Part shown: positions 23,741 through 34,604 of the stretch, piece by piece
Position numbering within the stretch: the first letter of the stretch is position 1
Layout: each line of letters begins with the position of its first letter
Assembly (NCBI RefSeq): GCF_001680005.1
Contig: NC_033558.1
Coordinates: 92,501-156,500, forward strand
Direction: 5' to 3'
From: Plasmodium coatneyi
Lineage: Eukaryota > Apicomplexa > Aconoidasida > Haemosporida > Plasmodiidae
DNA length: 64,000 bases
Program-made: the position numbers and the translations under genes
Notes under the pieces: model-generated
The model's database searches: none
Told to the model about the DNA's origin: nothing
The model's input: only the letters and a program-made list of their open reading frames with translations

Positions 23741-26700
23741 ATGGGAATCAACAACCTGCTGCCGTTCCTAAAACCGATCGCCAGGAGCACACACATAAGC
23801 AAATACAAAAATGAAGTGGTCGGCGTGGACATCATGTGCTGGATCCACAGGGGTCTCGTCAGTTGTGCATACGACGTAATCATAAATAACTACAACGACA
23901 GCTACTTAAACTTCATCGAAAAAATGCTGGAATGTATATACCAGTACAACATAAAGGTAATCTTCGTTTTCGACGGAGAGGAATTACCAGAAAAAAAAGC
24001 AGAAAATGTAATAAGAAATGAAAGGAGAGAAAAGGCAAAGAAGGAAGCACAAGAAATTATAAAATCTGTTGCAGACCCAAGATCAGACGTGATGGTCAGG
24101 AGAAAATGCACACAAGCTTTAAGTGTTTCCAAAGATATTATAGACACTGTGATCCACTTTTGTAAAACAAAAAATATAGATTATATTATTTCTCCTTTTG
24201 AAGCTGACGCTCAGTTGTCCTACCTTTGCAGGATGGGATATATTTCTTGCGCCATAAGTGAAGACAGTGACTTGCTAGTGTATGGCTGCCCTCGCGTCTT
24301 GTACAAACTGAAAAGCACTGGAGAGTGCGATGAAATATGCTTAATGCCCATTGATGATCTGATCGATATAAACGTGATTAACAAAATTAGGAACCCTCTC
24401 TCTAATTCCTTTAACGAGTTTTACATGACCCCCATGAAGGAGGGTCGGGGGGATGCAGAGGAGGGGCAATCAGATTGGGAAGAGAATAACGTATCCGATT
24501 TGGATGAGTATAACCTTGGCGCGATAAATAGGAACCCTGAGCAGAATGAAAAAAGTTACGACAAAACGATGAAGGAGTACCTGGACCAATTCCACTGGCC
24601 AAAGGAATTAGACCAACTGAAGCATTTCAGTATAGACATGTTCCTGGCCATGTGTATCCTAAGTGGCTGTGACTACACAAGCGATTTCCACATCACAGGA
24701 ATGGGAATAAAAACTGCATTCAGTTTAACCAGTAAGTACAAAACTATAGAAGAGATTTTCTCATTCCTCATTTCGCACCAAACATGGAAGCGTAAAATAC
24801 CGCCCACTTTAAACACCCTAGAAAAGCTGCTCGGTAAATATGAGGAAATTAAAAATGCCTTCTTAAATCACCAAGTGTATGATTTTATTTTGTGCGAGAA
24901 AATCCCCATTAACCAGTCCTTCAATAGTGCACTAGAGAAAAAGGAAAATAAACTCCTTATCAATAAAATACGGGACTTTTCCCTCATATATGACAATAAC
25001 AAGAGGAAGGGAAATTGCCTGAACGTATACTCGGAGGAGCTATCCAGCTATTCCGGCGGGGAGAGGAGTACCTTACTTGCTAATCGGAGCGGCAGTTCGG
25101 AGGGATTCACCAGAAGCAGTACAAGAGATGAGGAGAAGTTAGATACTGCGAAGCAACACCACCCCGAGGACATGCTCAATGGAAGAAATGCTTCTCCAGA
25201 AGCGGCAACCGAGAGATCCCCAGTTCCACCAAAAGAAATTGCCACAAAGGAACATCCCCACCTAGACAAACCGAACAGTTTCGAAAACATTTTTAAAAAT
25301 TTAACTTCCGAATGTTTAGAATATTTGGAGATATCCCCCGAACTGTTCAGGAATTGTCACCAAGGGAAGAATTATCTGAAGGAGGGGGAGGAAAAACACC
25401 CTCTTGGAAGGGACTATGCGGGGAGCGCTCAAGAGGGTTCCCACGTGTCAAACGGTAGAACAAGTTCCTGGCAAAACGGTAATAAAAACTACGTACCATG
25501 CCACCTAGGAGGGAACCGCCCAAATGCAACAACCAAACAAGAACCGCCCGAAGGAGACACGTATAACACATCACCCTTACCCCCGAGAGGAACCACTCAG
25601 ACGCCCAATTTGTGGACCCCCATGGAGTGCACCAAATTGAACCTATTTTGTGATTCCCCCAGGAGTAACGGCTGCATGTACGGAAGGGAATACACGAAGT
25701 ACGAGGATGAGGCAGAAGTGCTGAGAGATCGAAGCGATTCAAGAGATACAATTGAGCCCATGGACCCCCCCGAGTGCAACTCCACAAATAATCTACCCGA
25801 AGAAAAGGAGAAAACAAAATTGGACAAGCGGAAGGGGAACCACGCAGACTCCCTTAACGTTAAGAAAATGAAAAGGAGCGCCGTAGCACCCTCGCACACA
25901 GATGACCATATGTGGAAAAACCTGTTGGACGAGAAGGAAACCGATTGCAGTAAAGACTCGGGGCAAAATCATCATGACGAGATTCTAGAAAACATAAATT
26001 GCATATCGCAGTCAGGTGGGAACAGTCAAGGGGTGACTTTCCTCAAAGGAGCCACCATGCACGGAATTGACCTAAACATTCAGGAAGATGCAACAAAGGG
26101 GAAACCACAAAAGGAGCAGAAAGAAGAACAGGATGAAGATGCACACGAAGGAAAAGTGACCAACCCCAGTGGAGGAACAAACAGAAAGAAAAGCGCAAGA
26201 GCTATGTACCAAAATATGAAGAGCAACTTCCTTCTATTCAAAACGTTTGTCGAGGACACAAGGAAGCAGACGGGATCTTCATCACCAGAACTGAAACGTA
26301 ACTCCACGGAAGATAAGGTGGAATGTGCACACGTGAAGGAGATTCAAGGGATGCATAAGATCGAGCGACCTGATGAAGAAGGAGGGAGTTTCGTGGAAAC
26401 GGACATTTCGGACCAGAAGGACAAAATGGGAAACGGCGCTCAGGAAAAACCATTCAGCAAACAAACCTCCGAACACACCAGCGGCGTGAAAGACGAAATA
26501 AACAAAACGAACTTCAAATCGGAAAGGAGCGAACACCCCTCAGAGGTTTCCTCCCCACTGAGAAGTAAACCCTCCGAGGTGATCGAAAATCACAGGAACC
26601 AATTGCGAATAACCAACTTTTTCAAAAAGTCGGAACGAGAAACCCCAAACTTGGACGGTAACAAGTGGGGTAATAATAACGTCTTTCCGTTGAAGCGATC

Positions 26701-27271
26701 CACAAATGGTTACTCCACTGGCAATGGAATGGACTGCCTTCCAATGAACAGCTCGCAACCAGCGAATAAAGAACACCAAGGGGGGGAGCATTCCTACGTG
26801 GGTCAAGAGATCCATGACCAAGACACGCATGACGAATATGTTTTCCTGAAAAATCTGTACAACCGCGGATTGATAACAGATGCAAACAGAAAGGAGTCCC
26901 CAAAGTGGGTCGCCAAAGGTAGCCACACCTGGGACGATCGTGTGAGCACAGGGGATAGCGCCGATCAGGCCAAGGTTCGCCAGAGTTATCCCCAAAATGA
27001 TCGCCCTAACAGTCACCCTTACGACCACCCTAATGATCGCCCTAACAGTCACCCTTATGACCACCATGATTGGCCCCTCCTGGGAGACACTCCCCAGGCT
27101 GAACACCCAGTCGAGAAAAAGGAAAAGCAAAAAGAAATTAACCTGGAGTACATCCTGCAGAACCTGAACTACAACTACCACCCCCGCAGCCACAAAATCA
27201 ACACCTTTGACTACTTCAAGGAGAAGGAAAACGTGCCCCCCCCCAACCCCTACGTGGACAACAATTTGTGA
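23741..27271 (+). CDS. EXO1: exonuclease I (EXO1), XPG/Rad2 family nuclease
   Basis: A single exon of 1176 residues. The N-terminus MGINNLLPFLKPIARSTHIS and then EVVGVDIMCWIHRG match EXO1 directly. The XPG N-domain (about 1-100) includes VIFVFDGEELPEKK. The I-domain (about 130-200) has PFEADAQLSYL and ISEDSDLLVYGCP, which hold the metal-binding acidic residues. CILSGCDYTS near residue 307 is the third acidic cluster, followed by a helix-hairpin-helix (ITGMGIKTAF). A charged insert of about 70 residues (about 215-285) splits the catalytic region. EXO1 degrades DNA 5' to 3' in mismatch repair and recombination. The C-terminal two-thirds is low complexity but holds QLRITNFF near residue 955, a textbook PCNA-interacting (PIP) box. 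Near the end is KENVPPPNP, a KEN-box-like motif. All active-site acids that I can check are present. Confidence 0.95.
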   Translation: MGINNLLPFLKPIARSTHISKYKNEVVGVDIMCWIHRGLVSCAYDVIINNYNDSYLNFIEKMLECIYQYNIKVIFVFDGEELPEKKAENVIRNERREKAKKEAQEIIKSVADPRSDVMVRRKCTQALSVSKDIIDTVIHFCKTKNIDYIISPFEADAQLSYLCRMGYISCAISEDSDLLVYGCPRVLYKLKSTGECDEICLMPIDDLIDINVINKIRNPLSNSFNEFYMTPMKEGRGDAEEGQSDWEENNVSDLDEYNLGAINRNPEQNEKSYDKTMKEYLDQFHWPKELDQLKHFSIDMFLAMCILSGCDYTSDFHITGMGIKTAFSLTSKYKTIEEIFSFLISHQTWKRKIPPTLNTLEKLLGKYEEIKNAFLNHQVYDFILCEKIPINQSFNSALEKKENKLLINKIRDFSLIYDNNKRKGNCLNVYSEELSSYSGGERSTLLANRSGSSEGFTRSSTRDEEKLDTAKQHHPEDMLNGRNASPEAATERSPVPPKEIATKEHPHLDKPNSFENIFKNLTSECLEYLEISPELFRNCHQGKNYLKEGEEKHPLGRDYAGSAQEGSHVSNGRTSSWQNGNKNYVPCHLGGNRPNATTKQEPPEGDTYNTSPLPPRGTTQTPNLWTPMECTKLNLFCDSPRSNGCMYGREYTKYEDEAEVLRDRSDSRDTIEPMDPPECNSTNNLPEEKEKTKLDKRKGNHADSLNVKKMKRSAVAPSHTDDHMWKNLLDEKETDCSKDSGQNHHDEILENINCISQSGGNSQGVTFLKGATMHGIDLNIQEDATKGKPQKEQKEEQDEDAHEGKVTNPSGGTNRKKSARAMYQNMKSNFLLFKTFVEDTRKQTGSSSPELKRNSTEDKVECAHVKEIQGMHKIERPDEEGGSFVETDISDQKDKMGNGAQEKPFSKQTSEHTSGVKDEINKTNFKSERSEHPSEVSSPLRSKPSEVIENHRNQLRITNFFKKSERETPNLDGNKWGNNNVFPLKRSTNGYSTGNGMDCLPMNSSQPANKEHQGGEHSYVGQEIHDQDTHDEYVFLKNLYNRGLITDANRKESPKWVAKGSHTWDDRVSTGDSADQAKVRQSYPQNDRPNSHPYDHPNDRPNSHPYDHHDWPLLGDTPQAEHPVEKKEKQKEINLEYILQNLNYNYHPRSHKINTFDYFKEKENVPPPNPYVDNNL
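26996..27067 (+). repeat. 36-bp tandem repeat in EXO1, two copies
   Basis: Two nearly identical 36-bp units encode NDRPNSHPYDHP and NDRPNSHPYDHH in the disordered C-terminal part of exonuclease I. It is probably length-polymorphic between strains. Confidence 0.9.
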
Positions 27272-28136
27272 GCGGGTCCTGGTTGGCCGCGCTGCACATT
27301 GGATGTATACCCGCATGTATCCATTTATCTGTGTGTGTACATTTTTTTTTTCCTTCTCTGTAACACAAAAGATGCTCTTGCGTGTTATCTACAGTTCTAC
27401 GTGCCAAGCTTACCCAAATGATGACTGCACAAAGTGTGGTTCCTCCTTCTGTTTTTTTTTTTTGTTTTATTTTAAAGCAAACGTACCAAAACTTCCTCCT
27501 TAAAAACGAAACCCTAAATGCTGAATCATTTTTACAAAGTGGAGAGCATAAAAGCCAACAAATGAGCCAAAATAACAAAAGGGCGAAGTTAACGGAAACA
27601 GTTATACTTGCGGTAATCGGACACGTGAAAAAAAGAAAAAAGGAAAACAAATCATCCTGATGGTAAATAATTAAAGTATCTGTCCGACGAGGAAAGCGCA
27701 TAACAAAGCTATGCAGTTCACTTTTTTTTTTTTGCTCGCCTGAGCGTGCATCATATTCACGCCCTCATTCACAGTAGGCTCTAACCAACGGAAGCGTCAA
27801 GCAGGACGCGGAAACAAATTGGGCAACTCGTAACCATGCAGCAGGATACCGCACCCTGAACCCTCAAAATTGGGCAATAATTTTTTAAAAATGAACTTTT
27901 TTTTTAAGAAAGCATTAAACTAAAATTTCAGCATTACACGTTCCTCCTCAAATTTTAAAATGTGTTCCACTATGCTGCGCGAATTGACTTCGATTTTGAC
28001 GTCGCCTTCTTTTTTTTGTAGATCCGCTAATCCGACAGGCATATTCGTCCACACGGGTTGGTGTCCACCCCAAGGGCAACTGCTCGAACAAAAAGGAGGC
28101 GGCCACTTCTTAAGAGGAAATTACTTCTTCCCCATT
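27272..28136. other. 3' spacer between convergent genes
   Basis: It separates the 3' ends of exonuclease I and the kinesin gene and should hold both 3' UTRs and polyadenylation sites. Short T runs are present. The open frames are short and unconvincing. Confidence 0.55.
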
Positions 28137-31100
28137 TCACCTCCGTGCACCCGCACCGTACACCCCTCCTGCACATAAGCGTCCACCTCTCTGTATCACC
28201 CTGAATTGACTAATTTCGTTTCTATTCACATCTTGGAAGCGCATTTGAGGGGGAGTCCAAACGGCTCTTCCATCCTCCCCATGGGGGAGAAACTCATCCT
28301 CCGTACTTCTTTCCCCATAGGCAAAGCCACTCCTAACAACAAACTTACCAGAATGCAACCCCTTCCCACCGTAAGGCACATTTTGTCTCTTCCCATTTAG
28401 TATGGATTTACTCCTGTAAGGTATCACGCTGTTCAGGTGATTCACTTGGAACCCTTCCCCATGCGTTCCATGCTTCTTTGCATAATGGCTGTTCCTCATC
28501 TTTTCTCCTTCCTGAATGGCATACCCACCATAATTGCTGCTACTTCCATTCGGGGCAAACAAATTGGCCTTGTGCATTTTCCTACTTTGACAATACCCAT
28601 CATGCATCGAGTTACCCTTCAGAGGTAGATCCCCATGGTGGTGAAGTCCATGCAGAAAATATTTTTCTCTAAACTTATTTTCACTGTATCTTTCCCTACT
28701 TAATTTTTCCTTCCCTATTTGATGTGATTCCCTTCCTCCATCGGCCCTGTTTGGATTATTTCTCCGATGTTGTAACACTGCGCTAGTGTGCCCTTCCCAA
28801 TTGGCCGCATTCCGATGCGTGCCCAATACTACACAATTACTGATTTCCCCACTTTTGGACGTCTTCCTTTCTAACCCTACATGGTGTGCACTTCCGTAAG
28901 GATCTACAGTGTTTACACTAGCCAGATGGTGCTGCCTGTTGTTCGTATGTTTATCCAACCAGGCAGCCTTATCATTAGCATTCTCATAAGTAGATGGAAC
29001 GATCGCTTTATTCCCCCTTATGTATATTAAACGCCCATTTAGGTTCACCTGCTGAGCCCCCGCAGAGTGCTTCTTCCGCCATTGTAGTTCCTCCCCATTT
29101 GGAAGGTACACCGCCCTGCCGATGGGGTTATCCCCATCCATGCGGTGCTCCTCCACATGGTGATTCTTCAAACTGTGCAAGTTACTTACCAGGTCACCTC
29201 CATGATGCTTCGCACCGCTAAATTGGCTGCGCAGTAAGAATCTCCCCTTTTTCTCTCGATAAGACGCCTTTATCATGTCTTGAATATTATACGTACTGCT
29301 GATCATGCTATCCAAATTAGACCCCATTACTGCACCTTGGGCGTTCTCATATGTGTGCCTCTCCTGCCTTGACTTACCATTTGTTCCGTTAAATGGTGCA
29401 CCACTCCTCCTGACCTCGATAGGAGTAATCTGTTCGTCATCCCCAAACAGATCAGCCCTCTTCATGTTAACTGCCTTCCTCTCCACATCATGCAAACTTC
29501 TCCCGCTTCGTGCCAATGGGGTGGTGCTATGACCACTAGTTGGGGCGGCAGTCCCATTTACGTATCCAACACTACCCTTCCCTCTGTCTGCATCCCCGAG
29601 AGAGTGACTCAAACAGAAAACGTTCCTAGAATCCCTTTTTTGTGACTCAGCCAGTATCCTCTCATAGCGGTTTTTTAACGTGTCTAGCTTTTTTCTGTTT
29701 TCCTCCAGAGCGCTCATATCGCTGTCGCGCTTAGAATGGAACTTATCCTCCTCATTGGTACTGTCCACCACGCTTCTACCCCCGCATCCACCTTCAACTC
29801 CTTCCTTTTCCTTTCCCAATTTTGTTTCCAATTTGTTCTCAAATTTCAGCCAATTCTCCTCAACTTGGGAAGTCAATGATTTTTTAACATTTTTCTCCAC
29901 CCCGTTGGGTACGGCCAAATCGGTGTTCCCTTTTGCACCCCCTCCTACTGTGTGCCCCTCCATGATGTATTTCTTCACGTCCTTCATCTTGTCAAACTCT
30001 ATATAGTAGGAAAACTTGCCCTTGCTGTTTTGGCCTATAATTGTTTTATTTTTCCAATTGCTAAAGCAGCAGTTCTCACTGACCGATCTGCCCCTGTCAC
30101 TTATATGACCATATCCTTCCGGCACTCCTTCATCTGCGCAAGCTTCTCTTTTTCTCACCTCGCTGAAGCTCTTTTCACCCTTCGAACGTGGCGTGTCCTT
30201 ATTTTCCACCCCACTCGTAACCTCATTGCAATTCCTCACTACCTTAGAATTGGGCAAAATGTTTATCCTATTTATTACCATATTGTTTATCCCTACATTG
30301 TTAACATAGTGGTGCTTCATCTTTGAGTCACCTAACCGGAGTAGATGCCCTAGGTCGGATCCAATGGCTGGGCTTCCCCGTTCACCATTGCTACGCCCCT
30401 TTGCTGATACTGTTTCATTAGAGGAAGACTTTTTGCCAAATTGGTTACTTTCACTGGAGAAAATTGACTTCACTTGCCGGTCAGCTTCTCCCTTTGTATG
30501 ATCTCCCTTCTTTTTTGAGCAGTTGCTTGCATAAATTGGAGTCATATCAGCTCTTCCATTTGAATGTCCAATTTTTCCGCCGTGTGCACTACTATTATGT
30601 CCACCTCTTTCCCAGATGGACGTCCCGATGACACCACCGGAAGGAGCCAAATTAGATCCATTACGCACCTCCATCGAGTTAGCCGATTTGCGAGAATTTA
30701 CCAACTGGGCATACCTTTCCCTTCGGTAGTAATCCCCCCTCCCATTTGTCTTCAAACCAGCACCTTCATCATTGCTACAGGTGTTACAGCGACGTCCCTT
30801 CTTCTGCATTGTGGCGCACTTACCGATATTTTCTTTCCTCCTGTTTAGTTCAGACCCATTTTCCGCCTTCTGTTCCTCCGCTCTACGTTTGAAGATACCG
30901 CTAGTGCCTTTTCTCTTGTTAATATGCATCGCAAAATTTAGGAAAAATGGCTTCTTTCCTGCCTTTCGGTGGCTCCTATGTGGGTTCCCCTCGTTCCTGC
31001 TCGCGCTAATGAGCTTTGCCTTCTTCGAAATTGTACCCCTCTTTGGGGCATTCCATGTAGACACTGCTCCCTCCGCTGAGACCAAAGCGCCATCATTTTT

Positions 31101-34100
31101 GTCCACCCCCGATTTTTTTAACTTCTTAACATTTGCACTCAGCGCAGCTACTTCTATCACTTTCTCATGTGCGCCGTTTAATTTCTTGTCACTGCAGGGT
31201 ATAAGCGTTGTCTTGTCCTTTCCATCTTCCCCTTTCGCAGCACTAACATTTGTATCCTCTTTTTCCCCCAATTTGGCATCAACCCAACTGGCAGGTCCCT
31301 CCTTTGCCGTGGCTCTCTTCTTGCACGTTTCTTCCGAAGTGAATCTCTTACTATCTTCACGAGGAGGGAATATTTCGAGACTTTTTTTTTCCCCTTTCAT
31401 CATTTCCCCGTTTGGATATGCCTCCTCAGTGTCGGAGCCTTCTTTCTCATAATCCCCATCCACGTTGGACAACCTGCCTACATCCTCTTCGGCGTATTCT
31501 CCCCCTTCTGCGTATTCTTCTGCGTAATTTGCTGCATCCTCTTCTTCTTCACCCTCGCCATCATTGCTTGCCCCGCCGAACAGGTCCTCGTCACTGTCGA
31601 CCTCATACTCTATGGTGTGCGTTTCGATGAAGTTCATTACGTTCTTCTTGTTCACACTCCCATTGCTGTGGAACCAAGGGTTCCTCTTGCTAGGCACTCC
31701 GTTTAGCGGTGCTAGAGGTGTTACGGGCGGATCCCTTACCTTCCTAATGCTACCCTTGTTCAAATTCCACTGATACAGTAATGAGTTAAAGGACTTCCGT
31801 TCGTACTCGTTGTAGATGCTTTCTATTCCAGCGTAGGTAGTTTCATTCTCATTCGGCTCCACTTTATTAGCATCACCTTGGTTGGATTCTTCTTCTTCGG
31901 TGCTTGCCCTCTGCGTGGTGGCATCTGGAATGCTCCTACCCCCCCAACCGACGGACGGATTCTTCCCGGGGAGGACCTCTCCACTATCACCGCTAGACCC
32001 CCCAATGTCGGACTCGCCCCGATCCGATAAATTGCCAAAATAGAACTCCTTCATCTTCCGTAGCCTCTTCCTACTTTCATACTTATTCGTAATGTACTGA
32101 AAAAAGACAAACTTCCTCAAAAAGTACAACTCCTTTTGCAGTTTTCGTATGTCCTCCTCATACACATAGGCATTATTACCCCTGCTCTCGACCTGTATCT
32201 TCTTTGCCCTCGAAACAAGCTTCAACGATGAGAGCGTATCACGGACATTTCTCACGCATGAAGATATGGTGCATATAAAAACAGTTTTGCTGGACCCTCC
32301 CAAAGAATCCTGCAGAAGTCTCGTCAAAATGGAGTTTCTGTAACTGATGTTTTTATTCCCCTTCGACAACTCGTTGATGCACAGCGACAGGGCAGATAAA
32401 CTCCTATTGATAGAACAGACTTCTGTGGTGTATAGCTTTTCATTAGACGCCGCATACTTCTCATTTCCAGCCAAGTCAATTAGCAACAAATTTCCTGACT
32501 TAAAACACTCAGGCTTTGAATGGTTAACATATCGTAACTCTACTTTAAATATCGAATGGGATCTTGTTGACATTTCATTCGTTTTTGTGATTCTACATGC
32601 TCGGTTACTTGTTCCATCTATAAGAAGCTCTATCAGCTCTTCGCAGCTGGCTACCTCCACGGTTAGCAAACCAGAGACAAACGTAGCGTTGTTATAAAGC
32701 TTAGACTTTTGAGTGCTTAAATAGGGCTGCGGTTCCGTGCACGGATTTAACAGGTCAAATATTCTATCGTTATATAGTTGCATGTAAGAGGCGTACACCT
32801 TCACGTTTTTAAATACCTCCTTCGTTTTCTCCGCGTAGGTCTCCCGGACCCCGCTGAAGTTACCGCTGAAGTTACCGCTTCGACCGCCACGTAGAGGACC
32901 GCTCTCCTTACTGCTCCCCTTGGGGGCCCTCTCCCCATGGTGCGCCTCCGTCTCGCCGCCAACCCCCCTATGCAGGGATAATCTCCTCATTATTTCCTCA
33001 CACGCCCTGGGAATCATACCCTTCCTGTCTGAATTTAAAATCAACCGAATTTCGTCCTGCAAATCCTTCACATTAGACTTATACTCCATTCGATACTCGG
33101 AAAACGTTTTGCAGTGTTCATACTTCCCATAATAGCTGCTCTCACTCAGGCACTCCGCATTCAACTTGTGATAGGATCTAGCATTCATGGATCCGTTTGG
33201 CGCCATATTTGTGGAGCCGTTCACTATACTATTCACTACACTATTCCCGGTGCTGTTCGCAGAAGTGTTTCCCCCGTTACACTGTGCGCTGGACGACGAA
33301 TCGTACATTTTCTTATAACTGCAATAGTTTCCATTCACAAGGGGCATCACCCTCGGGGGGAAGTTAAAGATCGGCTGCGAGCAGGACCTCTTTCTCTCGT
33401 ACAAAAAGTTGTTACTGCTGCTGTTACTGTTGCTGTTTCCGTTGCCACTAGTATTACCGCCACCACCAGCAACACCATTTGGAAGCCTCAAACTGTTCGT
33501 ATTGAGTAACAACTCAATCGGCTGCATGCGCCTTCCGGACTGGCGGATTTTTCTCTTCTTCCCCTTAATTAGCTCCATGACGTCTGGACCAATCATGGTG
33601 TAAGTTTTCCCTGTCCCCGTGTGGCCATGCGCAAACACAGTTGCATTCTTAAAATGAAAAACAGAGTCTATGCAAAAACAAATGCTCTTCCATATATCCG
33701 ATTGCGTGCTTCCTTCATTGAAAATTCTATCCACGACAAATTCACACTTCTTGTTTTCACTATGCACTCCGTAATTAATTAATATTTTGTTTAATCCTCT
33801 TTGCGTGATTACACTTTCCAGATTGTTCCCCACAGAATCCAGCGGCTTAATTCTAATGCATGTCTTTATTTGCGACTTGTTCCAGTTCATGTCTAGATTA
33901 TTGCCAGAGCTATCCTCATACCTTTCTGATACGTTGTCGACATTCTTATCATTTTCCTCTAACAAAACTGAATCGTTTTGCTGAATCTTGAGAAGATTGC
34001 CTTCCTCCAGTTCCCCCTTCTTGTCATTTTCACTTTTGTTCGTTTGGCATGTGACTACCTCGTTCATTGTACACATATTCACTTCTTTCATTTCCAATGC

Positions 34101-34604
34101 GTTATGGATAATCATATCATCTGTGCTGGATTCGAGTTCTCTACTTTGTTCGCCACCCTCTTTGCAAGCTCTTTTGCGAAAGTTAACGTAGCTTTTCCCT
34201 TCCCCTTCGGCGCAGGAATTGCTAGACCCAAAGGAACACTCCGTCGCGTTTTCCTCATCGTTATTATCCACATTTAGAGTGCTCTGCTTAGATAACTCCT
34301 TATATTTATTTCTCTCGCACGAGTGGTCATTATCGCTGTTGTATTCCACCGTTACGCTCTTGTTAAACATTTTGTCGGGTACGTCAACGAAGGGGTTCTT
34401 CAAGCGACTCGAGCTACCGTCTCTGTTGCCACTGCGGCTGCTACTTCTACTGCTGTTCCTACTACTACTGCTACTACCACTTTTTTTAAGAGGCCCTGCG
34501 CCCTTGATTGCCAAAACTTCTGAGGGAGCCCCCGACGTGCACACACTTTCACAGTTCAGCGCTTCATTGTTCTCGTCCATTATAAGGCTGTCCTTCATTT
34601 GCAC
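28137..34604 (-). CDS. kinesin motor protein (kinesin-20-like)
   Basis: A single exon of 2155 residues. The motor domain lies at about 250-750. KTCIRIKPLD opens it. The P-loop is GHTGTGKT near residue 330, switch I is NEMSTRSHS near 676, and switch II is LIDLAGNEK near 705. SYMQLYNDRIFDLLNP and NSILTRLLQDSLGGSSKT are also typical. Two Plasmodium inserts break the motor: roughly 190 residues after the P-loop strand (rich in Ser/Asn/Gly, before GMIPRACEEIM), and about 50 residues after that. A 250-residue Ser/Asn/Glu-rich leader precedes the motor, and about 1400 residues of Asn/Lys/Gly-rich sequence follow, with one acidic stretch near 1030-1060. The protein should walk on or bind microtubules using ATP. 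The kinesin-20 name rests on my memory of the P. falciparum chromosome 7 neighbour of exonuclease I, not on the sequence. Confidence 0.9.
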   Translation of the reverse strand: MQMKDSLIMDENNEALNCESVCTSGAPSEVLAIKGAGPLKKSGSSSSSRNSSRSSSRSGNRDGSSSRLKNPFVDVPDKMFNKSVTVEYNSDNDHSCERNKYKELSKQSTLNVDNNDEENATECSFGSSNSCAEGEGKSYVNFRKRACKEGGEQSRELESSTDDMIIHNALEMKEVNMCTMNEVVTCQTNKSENDKKGELEEGNLLKIQQNDSVLLEENDKNVDNVSERYEDSSGNNLDMNWNKSQIKTCIRIKPLDSVGNNLESVITQRGLNKILINYGVHSENKKCEFVVDRIFNEGSTQSDIWKSICFCIDSVFHFKNATVFAHGHTGTGKTYTMIGPDVMELIKGKKRKIRQSGRRMQPIELLLNTNSLRLPNGVAGGGGNTSGNGNSNSNSSSNNFLYERKRSCSQPIFNFPPRVMPLVNGNYCSYKKMYDSSSSAQCNGGNTSANSTGNSVVNSIVNGSTNMAPNGSMNARSYHKLNAECLSESSYYGKYEHCKTFSEYRMEYKSNVKDLQDEIRLILNSDRKGMIPRACEEIMRRLSLHRGVGGETEAHHGERAPKGSSKESGPLRGGRSGNFSGNFSGVRETYAEKTKEVFKNVKVYASYMQLYNDRIFDLLNPCTEPQPYLSTQKSKLYNNATFVSGLLTVEVASCEELIELLIDGTSNRACRITKTNEMSTRSHSIFKVELRYVNHSKPECFKSGNLLLIDLAGNEKYAASNEKLYTTEVCSINRSLSALSLCINELSKGNKNISYRNSILTRLLQDSLGGSSKTVFICTISSCVRNVRDTLSSLKLVSRAKKIQVESRGNNAYVYEEDIRKLQKELYFLRKFVFFQYITNKYESRKRLRKMKEFYFGNLSDRGESDIGGSSGDSGEVLPGKNPSVGWGGRSIPDATTQRASTEEEESNQGDANKVEPNENETTYAGIESIYNEYERKSFNSLLYQWNLNKGSIRKVRDPPVTPLAPLNGVPSKRNPWFHSNGSVNKKNVMNFIETHTIEYEVDSDEDLFGGASNDGEGEEEEDAANYAEEYAEGGEYAEEDVGRLSNVDGDYEKEGSDTEEAYPNGEMMKGEKKSLEIFPPREDSKRFTSEETCKKRATAKEGPASWVDAKLGEKEDTNVSAAKGEDGKDKTTLIPCSDKKLNGAHEKVIEVAALSANVKKLKKSGVDKNDGALVSAEGAVSTWNAPKRGTISKKAKLISASRNEGNPHRSHRKAGKKPFFLNFAMHINKRKGTSGIFKRRAEEQKAENGSELNRRKENIGKCATMQKKGRRCNTCSNDEGAGLKTNGRGDYYRRERYAQLVNSRKSANSMEVRNGSNLAPSGGVIGTSIWERGGHNSSAHGGKIGHSNGRADMTPIYASNCSKKKGDHTKGEADRQVKSIFSSESNQFGKKSSSNETVSAKGRSNGERGSPAIGSDLGHLLRLGDSKMKHHYVNNVGINNMVINRINILPNSKVVRNCNEVTSGVENKDTPRSKGEKSFSEVRKREACADEGVPEGYGHISDRGRSVSENCCFSNWKNKTIIGQNSKGKFSYYIEFDKMKDVKKYIMEGHTVGGGAKGNTDLAVPNGVEKNVKKSLTSQVEENWLKFENKLETKLGKEKEGVEGGCGGRSVVDSTNEEDKFHSKRDSDMSALEENRKKLDTLKNRYERILAESQKRDSRNVFCLSHSLGDADRGKGSVGYVNGTAAPTSGHSTTPLARSGRSLHDVERKAVNMKRADLFGDDEQITPIEVRRSGAPFNGTNGKSRQERHTYENAQGAVMGSNLDSMISSTYNIQDMIKASYREKKGRFLLRSQFSGAKHHGGDLVSNLHSLKNHHVEEHRMDGDNPIGRAVYLPNGEELQWRKKHSAGAQQVNLNGRLIYIRGNKAIVPSTYENANDKAAWLDKHTNNRQHHLASVNTVDPYGSAHHVGLERKTSKSGEISNCVVLGTHRNAANWEGHTSAVLQHRRNNPNRADGGRESHQIGKEKLSRERYSENKFREKYFLHGLHHHGDLPLKGNSMHDGYCQSRKMHKANLFAPNGSSSNYGGYAIQEGEKMRNSHYAKKHGTHGEGFQVNHLNSVIPYRSKSILNGKRQNVPYGGKGLHSGKFVVRSGFAYGERSTEDEFLPHGEDGRAVWTPPQMRFQDVNRNEISQFRVIQRGGRLCAGGVYGAGARR

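Noticed and set aside
26540..27316. 258-codon minus-strand frame inside exonuclease I
   Set aside because: It is the shadow of a G/C-richer coding strand; the plus strand has the PIP box and conserved context.
30772..31452. 226-codon plus-strand frame opposite the kinesin gene
   Set aside because: It is Phe/Ser/Pro-rich antisense of a Glu/Lys/Gly-rich coding region.
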